DNA of 64,000 nucleotides from an uncultured Erythrobacter sp. (GCA_947502815.1 CANNBH010000001.1:1426001-1490000); one strand, 5' to 3'. Positions 37,048 through 49,462 are shown, counted from the first letter of the stretch. Program-made: numbers and translations. Notes: generated by a model from the letters alone, not told the origin.

Positions 37048-38715
37048 ATGCTGACCCGTCTGTCCATCCGTAACATTGTCCTAATCGAAGCGCTCGACCT
37101 GGATTTCGCGCATGGCCTCGGCGTGCTTACGGGCGAGACGGGGGCGGGCAAATCGATCCTGCTCGATGCGCTTGGGCTGGTGCTGGGCGACCGGGCGGAA
37201 ACGTCGCTGGTCCGCGCCGGGGAGGCCAAGGCCAGCGTCACGGCGAGTTTCGAGTTTGCAAAGCTGCCCGCGCTGATCGAGGCGGCGCTGGACGAAGCGG
37301 ATTTGGAGATTGAGCCGGGCGAGCCGCTGCTGATCCGGCGTCAGGTCAAGGCTGATGGAGGCTCCAAAGCCTTCGTCAATGATCAACCCACCAGCGTGGC
37401 GCTGCTGCGCGAATTGGCACCCGCTTTGGTGGAGCTGCACGGCCAGCATGATGATCGCGGATTGGTGAACCCACGCGGGCACCGGATGTTGCTCGATCGC
37501 TATGCCGGCGTTGACCTTGGCGCGATTGAAGGGCGCTGGAAAAGATGGGCCAAGGCTGAGGCGAAACTGGCGGAGGCGCGCGCTGCGCAGGAACAGGCAA
37601 AGCTCGACGAGGATCTGCTGACGGCGCATTTGGCGGAGTTGACCACGCTTGAGCCAAAGGTGGGCGAGGAAGAGCAGCTCGCAGGCCAACGTTCCGACAT
37701 GCAAAAGGGCGAAAGACTGGCGGGCGAACTCGAAGACCTGCGCCATATCTGGGAGGGTTCGGATTCGCCGCTAGCCTCTCTGCGTGTTGCCGCGCGCAAG
37801 CTCGACCGGATTGCACCGGAGCACCCGATGTTGACGGAGGCGCTGGCGGCATTGGACCGTGCGGTCATCGAAGCGGGTGAGGCGGAAGACAAGTTGGAGG
37901 CGGCCGCGCGCGCATTGGTCCACGACCCGGCGGCGCTGGACGCGGCGGAGACGCGCCTGTTTGAACTGCGAGCGCTCGCACGCAAACATCGCTGCGACGT
38001 CGATGCTCTGCCCGAATTGATGGTGGAGATGCGCGCGAAGCTCGATGCGATTGAGGGCGGCGATGCGGAGCTGGGGGCGCTGGAGAAAGCCGCCCGTGAT
38101 GCGCGCGAAACCTATCTTAAAACGGCAGAGAAGGCACAGGCCGCGCGGATTAAAGCGGCCAAAGTGCTCGACAAAGCGGTGGCCGCAGAACTCGCTCCGC
38201 TTAAACTGGATGCCGCGCGCTTCCAGACCGCGATCAGCACTCTGCCGGAAGAGAAATGGGGCGCACACGGCATGGATGCCGCTGAGTTCCTAATTGCGAC
38301 CAACCCCGGTGCCGATTTCGCACCGCTCGCCAAGATCGCCTCGGGCGGGGAGCTGTCACGCTTTATCCTCGCGTTGAAAGTTGCGCTGGCGGAAAAAGGC
38401 GGGGCAGCGACCATCATCTTTGATGAAATCGACCGCGGTGTCGGCGGCGCTGTCGCATCGGCCATCGGCGAGCGTCTGGCGCGGCTTGCGAGCGCGGAGG
38501 GGCAATTATTGGCCGTCACCCACTCCCCCCAAGTCGCGGCGCGCGGCGGTATGCACTATATGATCGCAAAAGCATCGAGCGGCACAGTGACCAAAACCAG
38601 CGTCGTGTTGCTGGATGATGCTGGCCGCCAGGAAGAGATTGCGCGGATGCTTTCGGGCGCAGAAGTTACGCCAGAGGCGCGCGCGCAGGCGGATCGCTTA
38701 TTGGAGAATGTGTGA
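37048..38715 (+). CDS. recN: DNA repair protein RecN
   Basis: A 555-residue SMC-like ATPase for double-strand-break repair. The N-terminus MLTRLSIRNIVLIEALDLDF runs into Walker A GETGAGKS; the middle is a long alanine/glutamate-rich coiled coil; the C-terminus has the ABC signature ASGGELSRFILALKVAL, Walker B ATIIFDEIDRGVGG and THSPQVAARG. It follows bamD by 52 nt. No LexA-like box is obvious by eye in the short gap. The next gene overlaps its stop. Confidence 0.96.
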   Translation: MLTRLSIRNIVLIEALDLDFAHGLGVLTGETGAGKSILLDALGLVLGDRAETSLVRAGEAKASVTASFEFAKLPALIEAALDEADLEIEPGEPLLIRRQVKADGGSKAFVNDQPTSVALLRELAPALVELHGQHDDRGLVNPRGHRMLLDRYAGVDLGAIEGRWKRWAKAEAKLAEARAAQEQAKLDEDLLTAHLAELTTLEPKVGEEEQLAGQRSDMQKGERLAGELEDLRHIWEGSDSPLASLRVAARKLDRIAPEHPMLTEALAALDRAVIEAGEAEDKLEAAARALVHDPAALDAAETRLFELRALARKHRCDVDALPELMVEMRAKLDAIEGGDAELGALEKAARDARETYLKTAEKAQAARIKAAKVLDKAVAAELAPLKLDAARFQTAISTLPEEKWGAHGMDAAEFLIATNPGADFAPLAKIASGGELSRFILALKVALAEKGGAATIIFDEIDRGVGGAVASAIGERLARLASAEGQLLAVTHSPQVAARGGMHYMIAKASSGTVTKTSVVLLDDAGRQEEIARMLSGAEVTPEARAQADRLLENV

Positions 38716-39218
38716 TGCGTTTCGCGCTACCTGTCTTGGGTTCTGTTTTGATTGCAGGCCTGCCGATCAATGCCGCTGCGGAGCAATCCGATAGAGCCAG
38801 ACAATTTGAACCGCTTTCGATACCGCGCGCGGCTGTGATTGAATTTGGCGAATGGCCGCTTGAACACGCCGATCCTGATGCCGTTGAGGCCATGCTGCGC
38901 CATGAAATCGCATGGGCGATGGACCGGTTTGGCGATGACTTGAAGTTCGCCTGTTTTGGTTTTTCTTATGGTGAGCCGAACCCAGAGTTTTTCGAACGGT
39001 TTGACGATGTGCCCTTGCGGTTGGAGGGGCGGCTCAATTGTTCTCCATACGTGGGGGAAGACGGTAAGTCGGTGCTCTTGGCGCTCAGCACGATCCGATG
39101 CGAAGTGGACACCTGCACGGCCAACACCGACGTGAGTTATGGTGATGTGATTGAGCCCGGTTTGCCTATAGTGGCACGCAAGGTGGATGGAGTTTGGGCC
39201 GTTCAGGTTGAGCGGTGA
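38712..39218 (+). CDS. Exported hypothetical protein
   Basis: A 167- or 168-residue protein overlapping the recN stop (GTG 38712 or ATG 38715). A signal peptide (MRFALPVLGSVLIAGLPINAAAEQ) precedes a mature domain with four cysteines (FACFGFS, LNCSPYV, IRCEVDTCT), probably disulfide-bonded in the periplasm. I do not recognise the family. It heads a run of three small exported or membrane genes with near-zero spacing between recN and ligA. Confidence 0.75.
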   Translation: MMRFALPVLGSVLIAGLPINAAAEQSDRARQFEPLSIPRAAVIEFGEWPLEHADPDAVEAMLRHEIAWAMDRFGDDLKFACFGFSYGEPNPEFFERFDDVPLRLEGRLNCSPYVGEDGKSVLLALSTIRCEVDTCTANTDVSYGDVIEPGLPIVARKVDGVWAVQVER

Positions 39219-39231
39219 TGGAGAGCGTTTG

Positions 39232-39680
39232 ATGGAAATTCTGGGCGGATCGTTGTTGGCGATCATTGCGTTGACGTTGTTGGGATCGGTTACGGCCTTG
39301 GCCTTCGCGTCCATGGCGGTGCTGGGTATCGTCACCGAAATGAGTTTTAAGCGGTTGTTTTTCGTGTCTTTTGGTTTGGGGCTGCTGGCTCCAATTCTGC
39401 TTGGAGTTTGGGTTGCGTCAGCGCTTTCTGATGATCGTGTTCAGCGCGATATCATGGCCGAATTTAATCAGGCGGTAACAGGATCAGAAAGCGTCGTAGA
39501 AGCCATTCCGCGCATCCGCGAACTACGCGAGCAATTGAGCGATGGCACGATTACGCCGGACCAATTTGAGGAGCAATTGGAGGCTCTGATCGAAGAACGG
39601 ACCGGCTCCCAGATTGAATTGGATGGCCCAGGTGTGACGATTGATGCGGAGACAGAGACGGATCGGTTGTTGGAGAGAGA

Positions 39681-39684
<4 letters not shown>
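39232..39684 (+). CDS. Small membrane protein with C-terminal acidic domain
   Basis: A 150-residue protein with two hydrophobic segments (LGGSLLAIIALTLLGSVTALAFASMAVLGIV and LFFVSFGLGLLAPILLGVWVASAL) and a soluble, glutamate-rich tail that reads like a short-coiled-coil SHOCT-like segment (LREQLSDGTITPDQFEEQLEALIEE). Start at ATG 39232 after GGAGAG. No family assigned. Its stop overlaps the next start (GTGATG), indicating coupling. Confidence 0.72.
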
Positions 39685-42359
<2,675 letters not shown>

Positions 42360-42360
<1 letters not shown>

Positions 42361-42860
42361 TGGACCTTTTGCGCGAACTTCACCCTCAGGCGGTGCGCAT
42401 CGCCGATCTGCTGCGTGCTCGCAATGAGAAAGTGGCCGTTGCAGACGGGGCAACAGGCGGATTAATCGGAGCGAGTTTGCTGACCGTGCCGGGCGCGCTT
42501 AAATTCTATGTTGGCGGCGGGATCGTCTACTCCTTCAAGGCGCGCGATGCGCTGTTTGATTTACCGCGTGACGCCTATGAAGGGATGCGTTCTGTCACCG
42601 AAGAATATGCGCTGCTTCAAGCGCGCGCGATCCGCGACCGATTGGGCGCAGCGTGGGGCATCGCGGAAAGCGGATCAGCTGGGGCCAGCAAACACCCCTT
42701 GGGCGTTGCATCAGGCCGCAGCATATCGGCGGTCGCGGGGCCTGAATTTTACCAAACCGCGTTGACAGAGACGCAAAGCGATGACCGCATTGACAATATG
42801 GCGGCCTTTACCCGCGGCGCTTTGAACCTGCTTGAAGAGGCTCTGATCCGCGCTGGATAA
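42360..42860 (+). CDS. CinA C-terminal-like protein lacking the usual catalytic Ser
   Basis: A 166-residue protein of the CinA-C/PncC fold (nicotinamide-nucleotide amidase). Family marks: VPGALKFYVGGGIVYSFKARDALF, VTEEYALLQARAIRDRLGAAWGIAESGSAGA. In active PncC the nucleophile lies in a (T/A)ESCTGG motif; here the aligned segment is VADGATGG, so the Ser is replaced. It may be an inactive or altered relative. Its ATG overlaps the ligA stop; LigA releases NMN, the PncC substrate, so the coupling would make sense for a recycling or sensing role, which is inference. Confidence 0.82.
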
Positions 42861-42863
42861 GGA

Positions 42864-43547
42864 TTAGGGCGCGCGCGGAACCCACTTCATCACGCCGCCG
42901 GGCAATGGCGACCAGATCCCAACATTGACGCCAGCAGCGGCCAATTGATCCGATGTCCATTGGTTGCACGTGTTGGCGATATGATAGGTGCCGCGCGCGC
43001 TGTAAAACACGTCGTGACTGCCATATCCGGGCAGGACCTCGTGATCAGACGCGCTGACCAGGTGGCTTTCCACCGCCTGTGTCAAAGCGCGATATTCGGA
43101 CGCTCTTAAACGCAAGACACGGTAATCATCTGCGGGGGCAGGGCGGACATAATGCGCCACATGCAGCACCGCCTCTCCCCCGGTCATTGCGCCGACTGCC
43201 GTCGAAAGGGTGAGGTCCGTCCATTCGGGCGTTTCAAGGAAGAACGAGCGCTCACCCCAACTGACCGCCACATGGGTGTAAGGTTGGTCGCTGGCGACAA
43301 TATCGCTGGCGGGGAACACGGCTCGCCAATCTTTTTCTGCCGTGACCAAAGGCATGGCGATTTCTGTGTGAATGCCGTTGCTGCCGACCATAATTTCGAT
43401 CGTGCGTTCATCGGCGGCGACGGGTTCGGTCCAATCGACGCCTCGCCCAATCGAGGAACCGATCCACGCCACCAATGCGAACAGCAGCACAGCCGAGACA
43501 AGGGCTATGGCGGCCCATTTCGCGATGACTTTGGCCTTACCGAGCAT
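42864..43547 (-). CDS. DUF2459 / TIGR02117 family membrane-anchored protein
   Basis: A 227-residue protein with one N-terminal hydrophobic anchor (AIALVSAVLLFALVAWIGSSI) and the DUF2459 domain: VGSNGIHTEIAMPL, YTHVAVSWGERSFFLETPEW, HVAHYVRP, and YHIANTCNQWTSDQLAAAGVNVGIWSPLPGGVMKW. The conserved His, Asn-T-C-N and Trp residues suggest an enzyme with a periplasmic active site, but no reaction is known. It starts 11 nt inside the prmA stop region and is likely co-transcribed. Confidence 0.85.
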   Translation of the reverse strand: MLGKAKVIAKWAAIALVSAVLLFALVAWIGSSIGRGVDWTEPVAADERTIEIMVGSNGIHTEIAMPLVTAEKDWRAVFPASDIVASDQPYTHVAVSWGERSFFLETPEWTDLTLSTAVGAMTGGEAVLHVAHYVRPAPADDYRVLRLRASEYRALTQAVESHLVSASDHEVLPGYGSHDVFYSARGTYHIANTCNQWTSDQLAAAGVNVGIWSPLPGGVMKWVPRAP

Positions 43548-44448
43548 GTCGGCGCCTAAACCACAAAATTGCCCAATCGCCGCGCTGTATCCGTTTCACT
43601 TGGCGAAAGCCGGCCAGTTTATACGCCCGGCGCACGGCTGTCTCTTGATCGCCGGCAAGCAACCCAGCGAGCAGTACATGGCCACCCGGCGAAACGGAGG
43701 CTGCAAAATCGGGTGCCAATTCAACCAATGGCCCGGCAAGGATGTTGGCAATCAACAGATCATACGGCCCGCGCATTTGCAGCAATGGATCATCCATTCC
43801 CGGCGCGATCACCATCGTCATTTCACCCGGACCAGAGCCGAGGGCAACCGCGTTCAATTGCGCGTTGTCTTCCACGACTTGCGCGCAAACCGCGTCAATA
43901 TCAGACGCCGTGACTTCGGCGCGGGGCCACAAAGCCATTCCGGCAAAGCCCAGCAGACCGGTGCCTGTGCCAATATCCGCAATACGCCGTGCAACGATGC
44001 CGCTGCTCTTTATCGCGCCCAGCATTTCCAAACAACCCGCCGTGGTCTGGTGCTGCCCGGTGCCAAACGCTTGGGCTGCAGGAATGATGAAATTTATTGC
44101 GCTGGAATCGTCCGCATATTCGGGGGTGTGGACATAGAACCGTCCCGCGCGGATCGGTTCAACGCCTTGCTGGCTTAGGGTGAGCCAATCCTCATCCGGC
44201 AATTTTTCGATTGTGATGTCGGGCGCAGTGCCTTCGAAGAGGCTGGAAAGGGCATGTTTCTGCGCGCTGGCTGGCTTGCACGGATACCACGCTTCGAGCA
44301 CCCAATCTTGGGGCCGATTCTCTGCGACCTCGCGGCCCGAAATGACCAGATCGAAATCCCAATCATCAATCTCATCATGCGCAAGCAGAGCCGATTGAAC
44401 CGACGCTTTGGGCGCAAAAGCGCTCAGTTTCCAACTTTCCCCGCTCAC
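43537..44448 (-). CDS. prmA: Ribosomal protein L11 methyltransferase
   Basis: A 303-residue SAM-dependent enzyme that trimethylates L11. PrmA marks: FIIPAAQAFGTGQHQTTAGCLEML, the SAM motif IADIGTGTGLLGFAGMALWPRAEVTASDID and YDLLIANILAGPLVELAPDF (the NxLxxPL-type motif). The track start at 44520 is inside the upstream gene; GTG 44448 overlaps that gene's TGA (GTGA) and gives the normal length, so I use it. It is part of a compact minus-strand operon with the SDR, the beta-lactamase-type gene and DUF2459. Confidence 0.93.
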   Translation of the reverse strand: MSGESWKLSAFAPKASVQSALLAHDEIDDWDFDLVISGREVAENRPQDWVLEAWYPCKPASAQKHALSSLFEGTAPDITIEKLPDEDWLTLSQQGVEPIRAGRFYVHTPEYADDSSAINFIIPAAQAFGTGQHQTTAGCLEMLGAIKSSGIVARRIADIGTGTGLLGFAGMALWPRAEVTASDIDAVCAQVVEDNAQLNAVALGSGPGEMTMVIAPGMDDPLLQMRGPYDLLIANILAGPLVELAPDFAASVSPGGHVLLAGLLAGDQETAVRRAYKLAGFRQVKRIQRGDWAILWFRRRHAR

Positions 44449-45362
44449 TGATCGATTCCCGATTCGCGCGCTAGGCGAGCGTCGAGATCGCGGCTCTTTC
44501 CATCGGCATATTCGGCGCAAGTGACGCCGCCGACAAAGGTCCCCGTGGCAGCGCGCTCGATCATCCGGCTATGAGAAGGGTGGGGGGTGAGCAGAATGTC
44601 GCAATCGAGGGCTTTAAGCCGAGCAATCCCGGCTCTGTAAGCGGCGACGTAGTCGGGATGGTCAGAAAATTTGTAATCATCCCGGCTAATGGGCGACATG
44701 CTGTCGGCATAGACGATGGTATCGCAATCATCGTCCAGAGGGCAGCTCTCCCATTGCCACGCAAGCGCGCCCGGTGTGTGGCCGGGAGTTTCAAAAGCGG
44801 TCAGGGTAAGGTTGCCTAGAACTTCGCTCTCGCCGTTCGCAATATGGCGTGCAGGCACGACGGTTTCCATTGGGTCATGCAGTCCATATTGGGGGTCACG
44901 CGGGTGATCTTGGCCGGAAAACAAAACAGCCGCTCCGGGTTTTGAAGCGACAATATCGGCTCCCGTTGCATCTGCCATGAAGGCAAAGCCGCCCACATGG
45001 TCGAAATGCTCATGGCTGTGGAGCATAAGCTTTATGTCAGATGGCTCGATGCCCAGAGATTGAATATTGGCCAGCACCACCTCGGCGCCCTCGCGGGTTC
45101 CGGTGTCCAGAAGGATGTGGCCTTCATCGCCCATCACAAGGATGGCGGCGATCCCGCAAGTTCCCACGTAATAGGTGTTTGCGCGGATTTGAAACGGCTT
45201 GGCGGGTTTGTCCCAATCGTCCCACTTCTCACACTCGTCAGAAAAGCGCACGATGCCGCTTGAATGCAAATCGCGCTCACCGCCGATGCTTTCAGGAATT
45301 TGATCGACGGGAACACAGGCCGAAACGGCGATGAGCGATGCGGGGAGGAGTTTAGCGAACAT
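44445..45362 (-). CDS. Subclass B3 metallo-beta-lactamase-type lipoprotein
   Basis: A 305-residue exported metallohydrolase. The signal peptide ends in a lipobox-like AVSAC, so it is probably membrane-anchored. Zinc ligands of the B3 type are all visible: HEHFDH near residues 116-121 (site 1 plus Asp), TPGHTPG, and LLTPHPSH at the third His position. GTREGAEVVLANIQSLGI and HGPLDD-like B3 surroundings (HSHEHFDHVGGFAFM) fit this group. Hydrolysis of beta-lactams is inferred from family; many B3-like enzymes in sphingomonads are uncharacterised. Start at ATG 45362, 11 nt inside the SDR stop. Confidence 0.87.
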   Translation of the reverse strand: MFAKLLPASLIAVSACVPVDQIPESIGGERDLHSSGIVRFSDECEKWDDWDKPAKPFQIRANTYYVGTCGIAAILVMGDEGHILLDTGTREGAEVVLANIQSLGIEPSDIKLMLHSHEHFDHVGGFAFMADATGADIVASKPGAAVLFSGQDHPRDPQYGLHDPMETVVPARHIANGESEVLGNLTLTAFETPGHTPGALAWQWESCPLDDDCDTIVYADSMSPISRDDYKFSDHPDYVAAYRAGIARLKALDCDILLTPHPSHSRMIERAATGTFVGGVTCAEYADGKSRDLDARLARESGIDQ

Positions 45363-46077
45363 AGCTTGCCCCATTGGCATCAATCACCGCGCCCGTCATG
45401 CTTGCCGGGGCATCCAATGCGCAAAAGGCGATGATGGATGCGATTTCTTCCGGCGTGGCGACTCGGCCCAAGGGAATATCTGCAAGCAGGCCTGCCCCGC
45501 CGCGGCTTTCCAGATAGTCGCCTGCCATGGATGTGTCGGTAAATCCCGGCGTGATTGCAAAGCTGACGATTCCTTCGCTGGCATAGGCACGCGCAATGGT
45601 TTTATGCATCGCCACCATGCCGCCCTTTGCCGCAGCATAATGCCAATGCGCCGGGGAATCGCCGCGATAGGCTGCTCGGCTTGCAACATGGACAAGCCGC
45701 CCGCGAACGCCATCTGCCCCGGCATCGCGGCTTTGCCAATGGCGCACTGCAAAGCGGCTGATCTGCGCGGCGGCGGTCAGGTTGATGCGCAGCGTATCCT
45801 CCCACCCATCAAGCCATTCAATATCCGACGAATCGAGCGGGGTGGGGGTGAACAAACCTGCGTTGTTCACGACGGCCGAAATGTTCCCGCCGCTGCGATC
45901 CAACGTTTCTTCCCACAAGGATTGCGCGGCGAGCGGGTTGGAAAAATCCGCAGCGATTCGCTCAGGATCTCCGGTGCGGGTTTGATGCCCGATCACTGTC
46001 ACCCCTCTATCAGCCAGCATTTTATGGGCCGCTGCGCCGATCCCTCGGCTGGATCCGGTGACAAGAATGTAAGTCAT
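45352..46077 (-). CDS. SDR family oxidoreductase
   Basis: A 241-residue NAD(P)-dependent short-chain dehydrogenase, FabG-like. MTYILVTGSSRGIGAAAHKML holds the cofactor glycine motif; NNAGLF, HVASRAAYRG with the Ser, YAAAKGG with Tyr and Lys and the C-terminal MTGAVIDANGASYVR complete the pattern. Substrate unknown. Start moved from 46182 to ATG 46077, which gives the standard N-terminus. First gene of the minus-strand operon leading to prmA, divergent from sdhC. Confidence 0.88.
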   Translation of the reverse strand: MTYILVTGSSRGIGAAAHKMLADRGVTVIGHQTRTGDPERIAADFSNPLAAQSLWEETLDRSGGNISAVVNNAGLFTPTPLDSSDIEWLDGWEDTLRINLTAAAQISRFAVRHWQSRDAGADGVRGRLVHVASRAAYRGDSPAHWHYAAAKGGMVAMHKTIARAYASEGIVSFAITPGFTDTSMAGDYLESRGGAGLLADIPLGRVATPEEIASIIAFCALDAPASMTGAVIDANGASYVR

Positions 46078-46184
46078 GCACGTATCTATCATAAAATTTG
46101 CAACGGAAGTCGAGCGCGCCATGCTTGCACCGCGCTCAAGTTGCGCTAAGTGTCCTCGGGGGCAATCAAACACATGGGACAATC

Positions 46185-46577
46185 ATGAGCCAAAGACCGC
46201 TTTCTCCGCACCTTCAGATATGGCGGTGGGGCCCGCATATGCTGGTTTCTATCCTGCACCGCGCAACCGGCGATGGAATGGCGCTGGTCGGGCTGGGTGT
46301 ATTGGTCTGGTGGTTGGGCGCTCTTGCGAGCGGACCGGCTGCCTATGAAACCTTTACTGACATCATGACGTCGCCATTGGGCTGGGTTGTGTTGGTAGGC
46401 CTTTCTTGGGCTTTCTTCACTCATATGATGAGCGGCCTGCGGCACTTTGTTCTTGATATCGGCGCCGGCTATGAACTGGACACCAACAAGTTCTGGTCCA
46501 TCGCGTCGCCAGTGATCGCGATTGTTCTGACCGGCGTGTTTTGGGCCGTCATTTTGCGTGTTTGGGAGTCACAATAA
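46185..46577 (+). CDS. sdhC: Succinate dehydrogenase cytochrome b556 subunit
   Basis: A 130-residue inner-membrane anchor of complex II. RPLSPHLQIWRWGPHMLVSILHRATG is the SdhC signature, with the conserved Ser/His around SILHR; three hydrophobic helices follow, the second ending in the haem-ligand region MMSGLRHFVLD. Start at ATG 46185 rather than 46098. Its TAA overlaps the sdhD ATG by one base. Confidence 0.95.
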   Translation: MSQRPLSPHLQIWRWGPHMLVSILHRATGDGMALVGLGVLVWWLGALASGPAAYETFTDIMTSPLGWVVLVGLSWAFFTHMMSGLRHFVLDIGAGYELDTNKFWSIASPVIAIVLTGVFWAVILRVWESQ

Positions 46578-46963
46578 TGGGTAATGGCACTTCCATTGGC
46601 CGCGTGCGCGGTTTGGGTTCTTCGCATCACGGCGCACAGCATTGGCTGTCTCACCGTTTCACCGCGATCACCAATTTGGTTTTGATGAGCTGGCTTATCG
46701 TCAGCTTCGCCGTGATGGGCGATTATTCTTATTCTTCGGTCAGCGCGTGGCTGTCGCATCCGGTTTCGGCCCTTGCGATGATCCTGCTGGTGATCAGCCT
46801 GTTCTGGCACGCCAAAATGGGGCTTACCGTTCTTATCGAAGATTATGTTCACGAAGCCGGAACGAAGTTTGGCGTGCTTATGGCGCTCAACATCGCGGCA
46901 ATTGGCGGCGGTGCATTCGCCGTCTTTAGCATCATCATGCTTGTATTCGGAGGTCAGGCCTGA
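46577..46963 (+). CDS. sdhD: Succinate dehydrogenase hydrophobic anchor subunit
   Basis: A 128-residue partner of SdhC. It starts [31 protein letters not shown] and has three membrane helices; [19 protein letters not shown] carries the conserved haem- and quinone-site residues of alphaproteobacterial SdhD. Start at ATG 46577, overlapping sdhC; its TGA overlaps the sdhA ATG, so the three genes are tightly coupled. Confidence 0.95.
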   Translation: MGNGTSIGRVRGLGSSHHGAQHWLSHRFTAITNLVLMSWLIVSFAVMGDYSYSSVSAWLSHPVSALAMILLVISLFWHAKMGLTVLIEDYVHEAGTKFGVLMALNIAAIGGGAFAVFSIIMLVFGGQA

Positions 46964-48807
46964 TGGCTACGGCAGCAGCTCAAGACAGCTATAAAATTAT
47001 TGACCACATGTATGACGTGGTCGTCGTGGGGGCAGGCGGTTCGGGCCTGCGCGCGACAACGGGTGCGGCCGAAGCGGGCCTGCGCACCGCAAATATCTCC
47101 AAGGTTTTCCCGACTCGTTCGCACACCGTGGCGGCGCAGGGCGGCATTGCGGCCAGCTTGGGCAACAACACGCCCGATCACTGGACATGGCACATGTACG
47201 ACACCGTAAAAGGGTCGGACTGGCTGGGCGACCAAGACGCGATCGAATATCTGGTTCGTGAGGCTCCGCAGGCGGTTTATGAATTGGAGCACGCTGGTGT
47301 TCCGTTTAGCCGCAACGAAGACGGCACGATTTATCAGCGTCCCTTTGGCGGTCACATGCAAAACATGGGCGATGGCCCACCGGTGCAGCGCACATGCGCG
47401 GCGGCTGACCGCACTGGTCACGCGATGCTCCACGCTTTGTATCAGCAGAGCCTGAAATACGACGCGGACTTCTTCATTGAATATTTCGCGCTCGACCTGA
47501 TCATGGCGGACGTTGACGGTGTGCAGCAATGCGTTGGCGTGATGGCGATGTGCATGGATGATGGCACGATCCACCGTTTCCGCGCGCAAAGCGTTGTTCT
47601 GGCAACGGGCGGCTATGGCCGCTGCTATTTCACCGCGACATCGGCGCACACATGCACCGGCGACGGCGGCGGGATGGTTCTGCGCGCGGGGCTTCCGCTG
47701 CAGGATATGGAATTTGTCCAGTTCCACCCAACCGGCATTTACGGCGCTGGGGTTCTCATCACAGAGGGCGCCCGCGGCGAAGGCGGCTATCTCACCAATT
47801 CCGAGGGCGAACGCTTTATGGAGCGGTATGCTCCTTCGGCCAAAGACCTCGCCTCACGCGATGTTGTTAGCCGTTCGATGGCGCTGGAAATGCGCGAAGG
47901 GCGCGGTCATGGGCCGGATGGCGATCATATCCACCTGCACCTTGATCACATTGCGCCGGACGTTTTGGCCCAGCGCCTGCCGGGCATCACCGAAAGCGGC
48001 AAGATTTTCGCAGGCGTCGATCTGACCCGCGAAGCTTTGCCCGTAACACCGACGGTCCATTACAATATGGGTGGCATTCCGTGTAATTATCACGGTCAGG
48101 TTGTGACCATTGGAAAAGACGGCCCCGACACAGTTGTGCCAGGCCTTTACGCTGTTGGCGAAGCGGCCTGTGTTTCGGTGCACGGCGCAAACCGTTTGGG
48201 TTCAAATTCACTGATCGATTTGGTCGTGTTTGGCCGCGCAACCGGTCTGCATTTGAAAGACAACCTCACCGCCGGTGCAGCGCAGCCTGAATTGCCAGCC
48301 GATGGCGCGGACTTCGCGCTTAGCCGCGTCGATCACTTCCGCTATGCAAAAGGTGGTTCCACCACCGCAGAAATCCGTGCGGATATGCAAAAAGGTATGC
48401 AGAAACACGCCGCCGTATTCCGCGACAGCGCGCTTATGGAGGAGGGCGTCAAAGTCCTCGCCGAGCAGAACACGCGTATGGCGGATATCAAAGTGTCCGA
48501 CACCTCGCTTATCTGGAACAGCGATTTGATTGAGACACTAGAGCTCGACAATCTGATGAGCCAAGCGAACGTCACCATCGCGTCGGCCGCGAACCGGAAA
48601 GAAAGCCGCGGCGCACATGCGCACGAAGATTTCCCCGATCGCAACGACAAAGAATGGATGAAACACACCGTCGCGTGGTTTGACGGTTGGGGCGGCGGTG
48701 CCGGCGGCAGCGGCAAAGGCGATATGAAAATCGACTACCGCCCAGTCCACGAATACACGCTCACCGAAGACGCGAGCTACATCGAACCAAAGGCACGGGT
48801 TTACTGA
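46963..48807 (+). CDS. sdhA: Succinate dehydrogenase flavoprotein subunit
   Basis: A 614-residue FAD-containing subunit that oxidises succinate to fumarate in the TCA cycle on the cytoplasmic face. It has the dinucleotide fold [20 protein letters not shown], the covalent-FAD His in [11 protein letters not shown], the substrate site [21 protein letters not shown] and [15 protein letters not shown], and the C-terminal tail [10 protein letters not shown]. sdhB, usually next, is absent; a small unrelated gene follows 27 nt later. Confidence 0.97.
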   Translation: MATAAAQDSYKIIDHMYDVVVVGAGGSGLRATTGAAEAGLRTANISKVFPTRSHTVAAQGGIAASLGNNTPDHWTWHMYDTVKGSDWLGDQDAIEYLVREAPQAVYELEHAGVPFSRNEDGTIYQRPFGGHMQNMGDGPPVQRTCAAADRTGHAMLHALYQQSLKYDADFFIEYFALDLIMADVDGVQQCVGVMAMCMDDGTIHRFRAQSVVLATGGYGRCYFTATSAHTCTGDGGGMVLRAGLPLQDMEFVQFHPTGIYGAGVLITEGARGEGGYLTNSEGERFMERYAPSAKDLASRDVVSRSMALEMREGRGHGPDGDHIHLHLDHIAPDVLAQRLPGITESGKIFAGVDLTREALPVTPTVHYNMGGIPCNYHGQVVTIGKDGPDTVVPGLYAVGEAACVSVHGANRLGSNSLIDLVVFGRATGLHLKDNLTAGAAQPELPADGADFALSRVDHFRYAKGGSTTAEIRADMQKGMQKHAAVFRDSALMEEGVKVLAEQNTRMADIKVSDTSLIWNSDLIETLELDNLMSQANVTIASAANRKESRGAHAHEDFPDRNDKEWMKHTVAWFDGWGGGAGGSGKGDMKIDYRPVHEYTLTEDASYIEPKARVY

Positions 48808-48834
48808 TCCGGTGTCTAGACAGAGGATAAAGCG

Positions 48835-49038
48835 ATGAGCGGATTTTTAGTATGTCGCCGGGTGCAAGACGCTCGTGAAATCGCAATCAACAAACTCAAC
48901 ATTATTCATGTTGAGCCAAAAGGCGACGCGCCCCAACATACTGTGGTCCGCTATTGGAATGTGACCGAAGCGAAAGAACGGACCAGTAAAGAGGAGATTA
49001 TCGACGAGACTTTCGAGGAAGTTGCTCGAAAGCTTTGA
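48835..49038 (+). CDS. Small conserved-looking hypothetical protein
   Basis: A 67-residue protein starting 27 nt after sdhA with AGAGGA before the ATG. It has a basic, beta-rich N-terminal half (GFLVCRRVQDAREIAINKLNIIHVEP) and a charged helical C-terminus (KERTSKEEIIDETFEEVARKL). No family recognised. It occupies the place where sdhB would normally be, but bears no resemblance to it (no Cys clusters). Confidence 0.6.
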   Translation: MSGFLVCRRVQDAREIAINKLNIIHVEPKGDAPQHTVVRYWNVTEAKERTSKEEIIDETFEEVARKL

Positions 49039-49462
49039 GTTAGTTCCCGATCAAGCCTTGATAGGATTTTCTTTGTTGTCGTTTGTCACAAAGTTGGCAC
49101 AACCACACGCCTAACTAGGCGAATTGCAAATCCACCGCTTCGCCCGTTCGGTGCTGAGCATTGTGGCGCTCAAGCGCATTGGGAGCAGTAAGTGCGCTAA
49201 CTCTTCGTTGCGACTTGCGCCCAAACAGGCCGACGGTTGGGATTGCTGCTGAAACTTGAGCCATAGGACATTCCTTCGCTTCACTGTGTGAGCAGTTTCT
49301 GCCGATTGCGACGCTGCTCTGACACCCCAAATAGGTCAGTCGTGGCCGCCGTTATTGTAGCGATCTGACATTCCTAACAATTGCCGGATTCGTACAATTG
49401 TGGTGATTGGCATGGGATCGTATCGTTTGCTTGACCGCGCAGTGCGGAAGGGGCAGCTTCGC
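49039..49462. other. Intergenic stretch after the sdh cluster
   Basis: About 420 nt with no strong gene on the plus strand. An ATCAAGCCTTGAT dyad just after 49050, followed by T-rich sequence, could weakly end sdh transcription. The only candidate gene is the short minus-strand ORF at 49115-49264, listed separately. Confidence 0.5.
49115..49264 (-). CDS. Possible 49-residue protein
   Basis: MAQVSAAIPTVGLFGRKSQR... to a TAG at 49115, preceded by AAGGAA about 6 nt before the ATG, which is a better ribosome site than most shadows have. The product is basic, with no membrane segment or known motif. It is inside the track's 71-residue ORF (49115-49330). With no family evidence it may be fortuitous. 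Confidence 0.3.
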   Translation of the reverse strand: MAQVSAAIPTVGLFGRKSQRRVSALTAPNALERHNAQHRTGEAVDLQFA

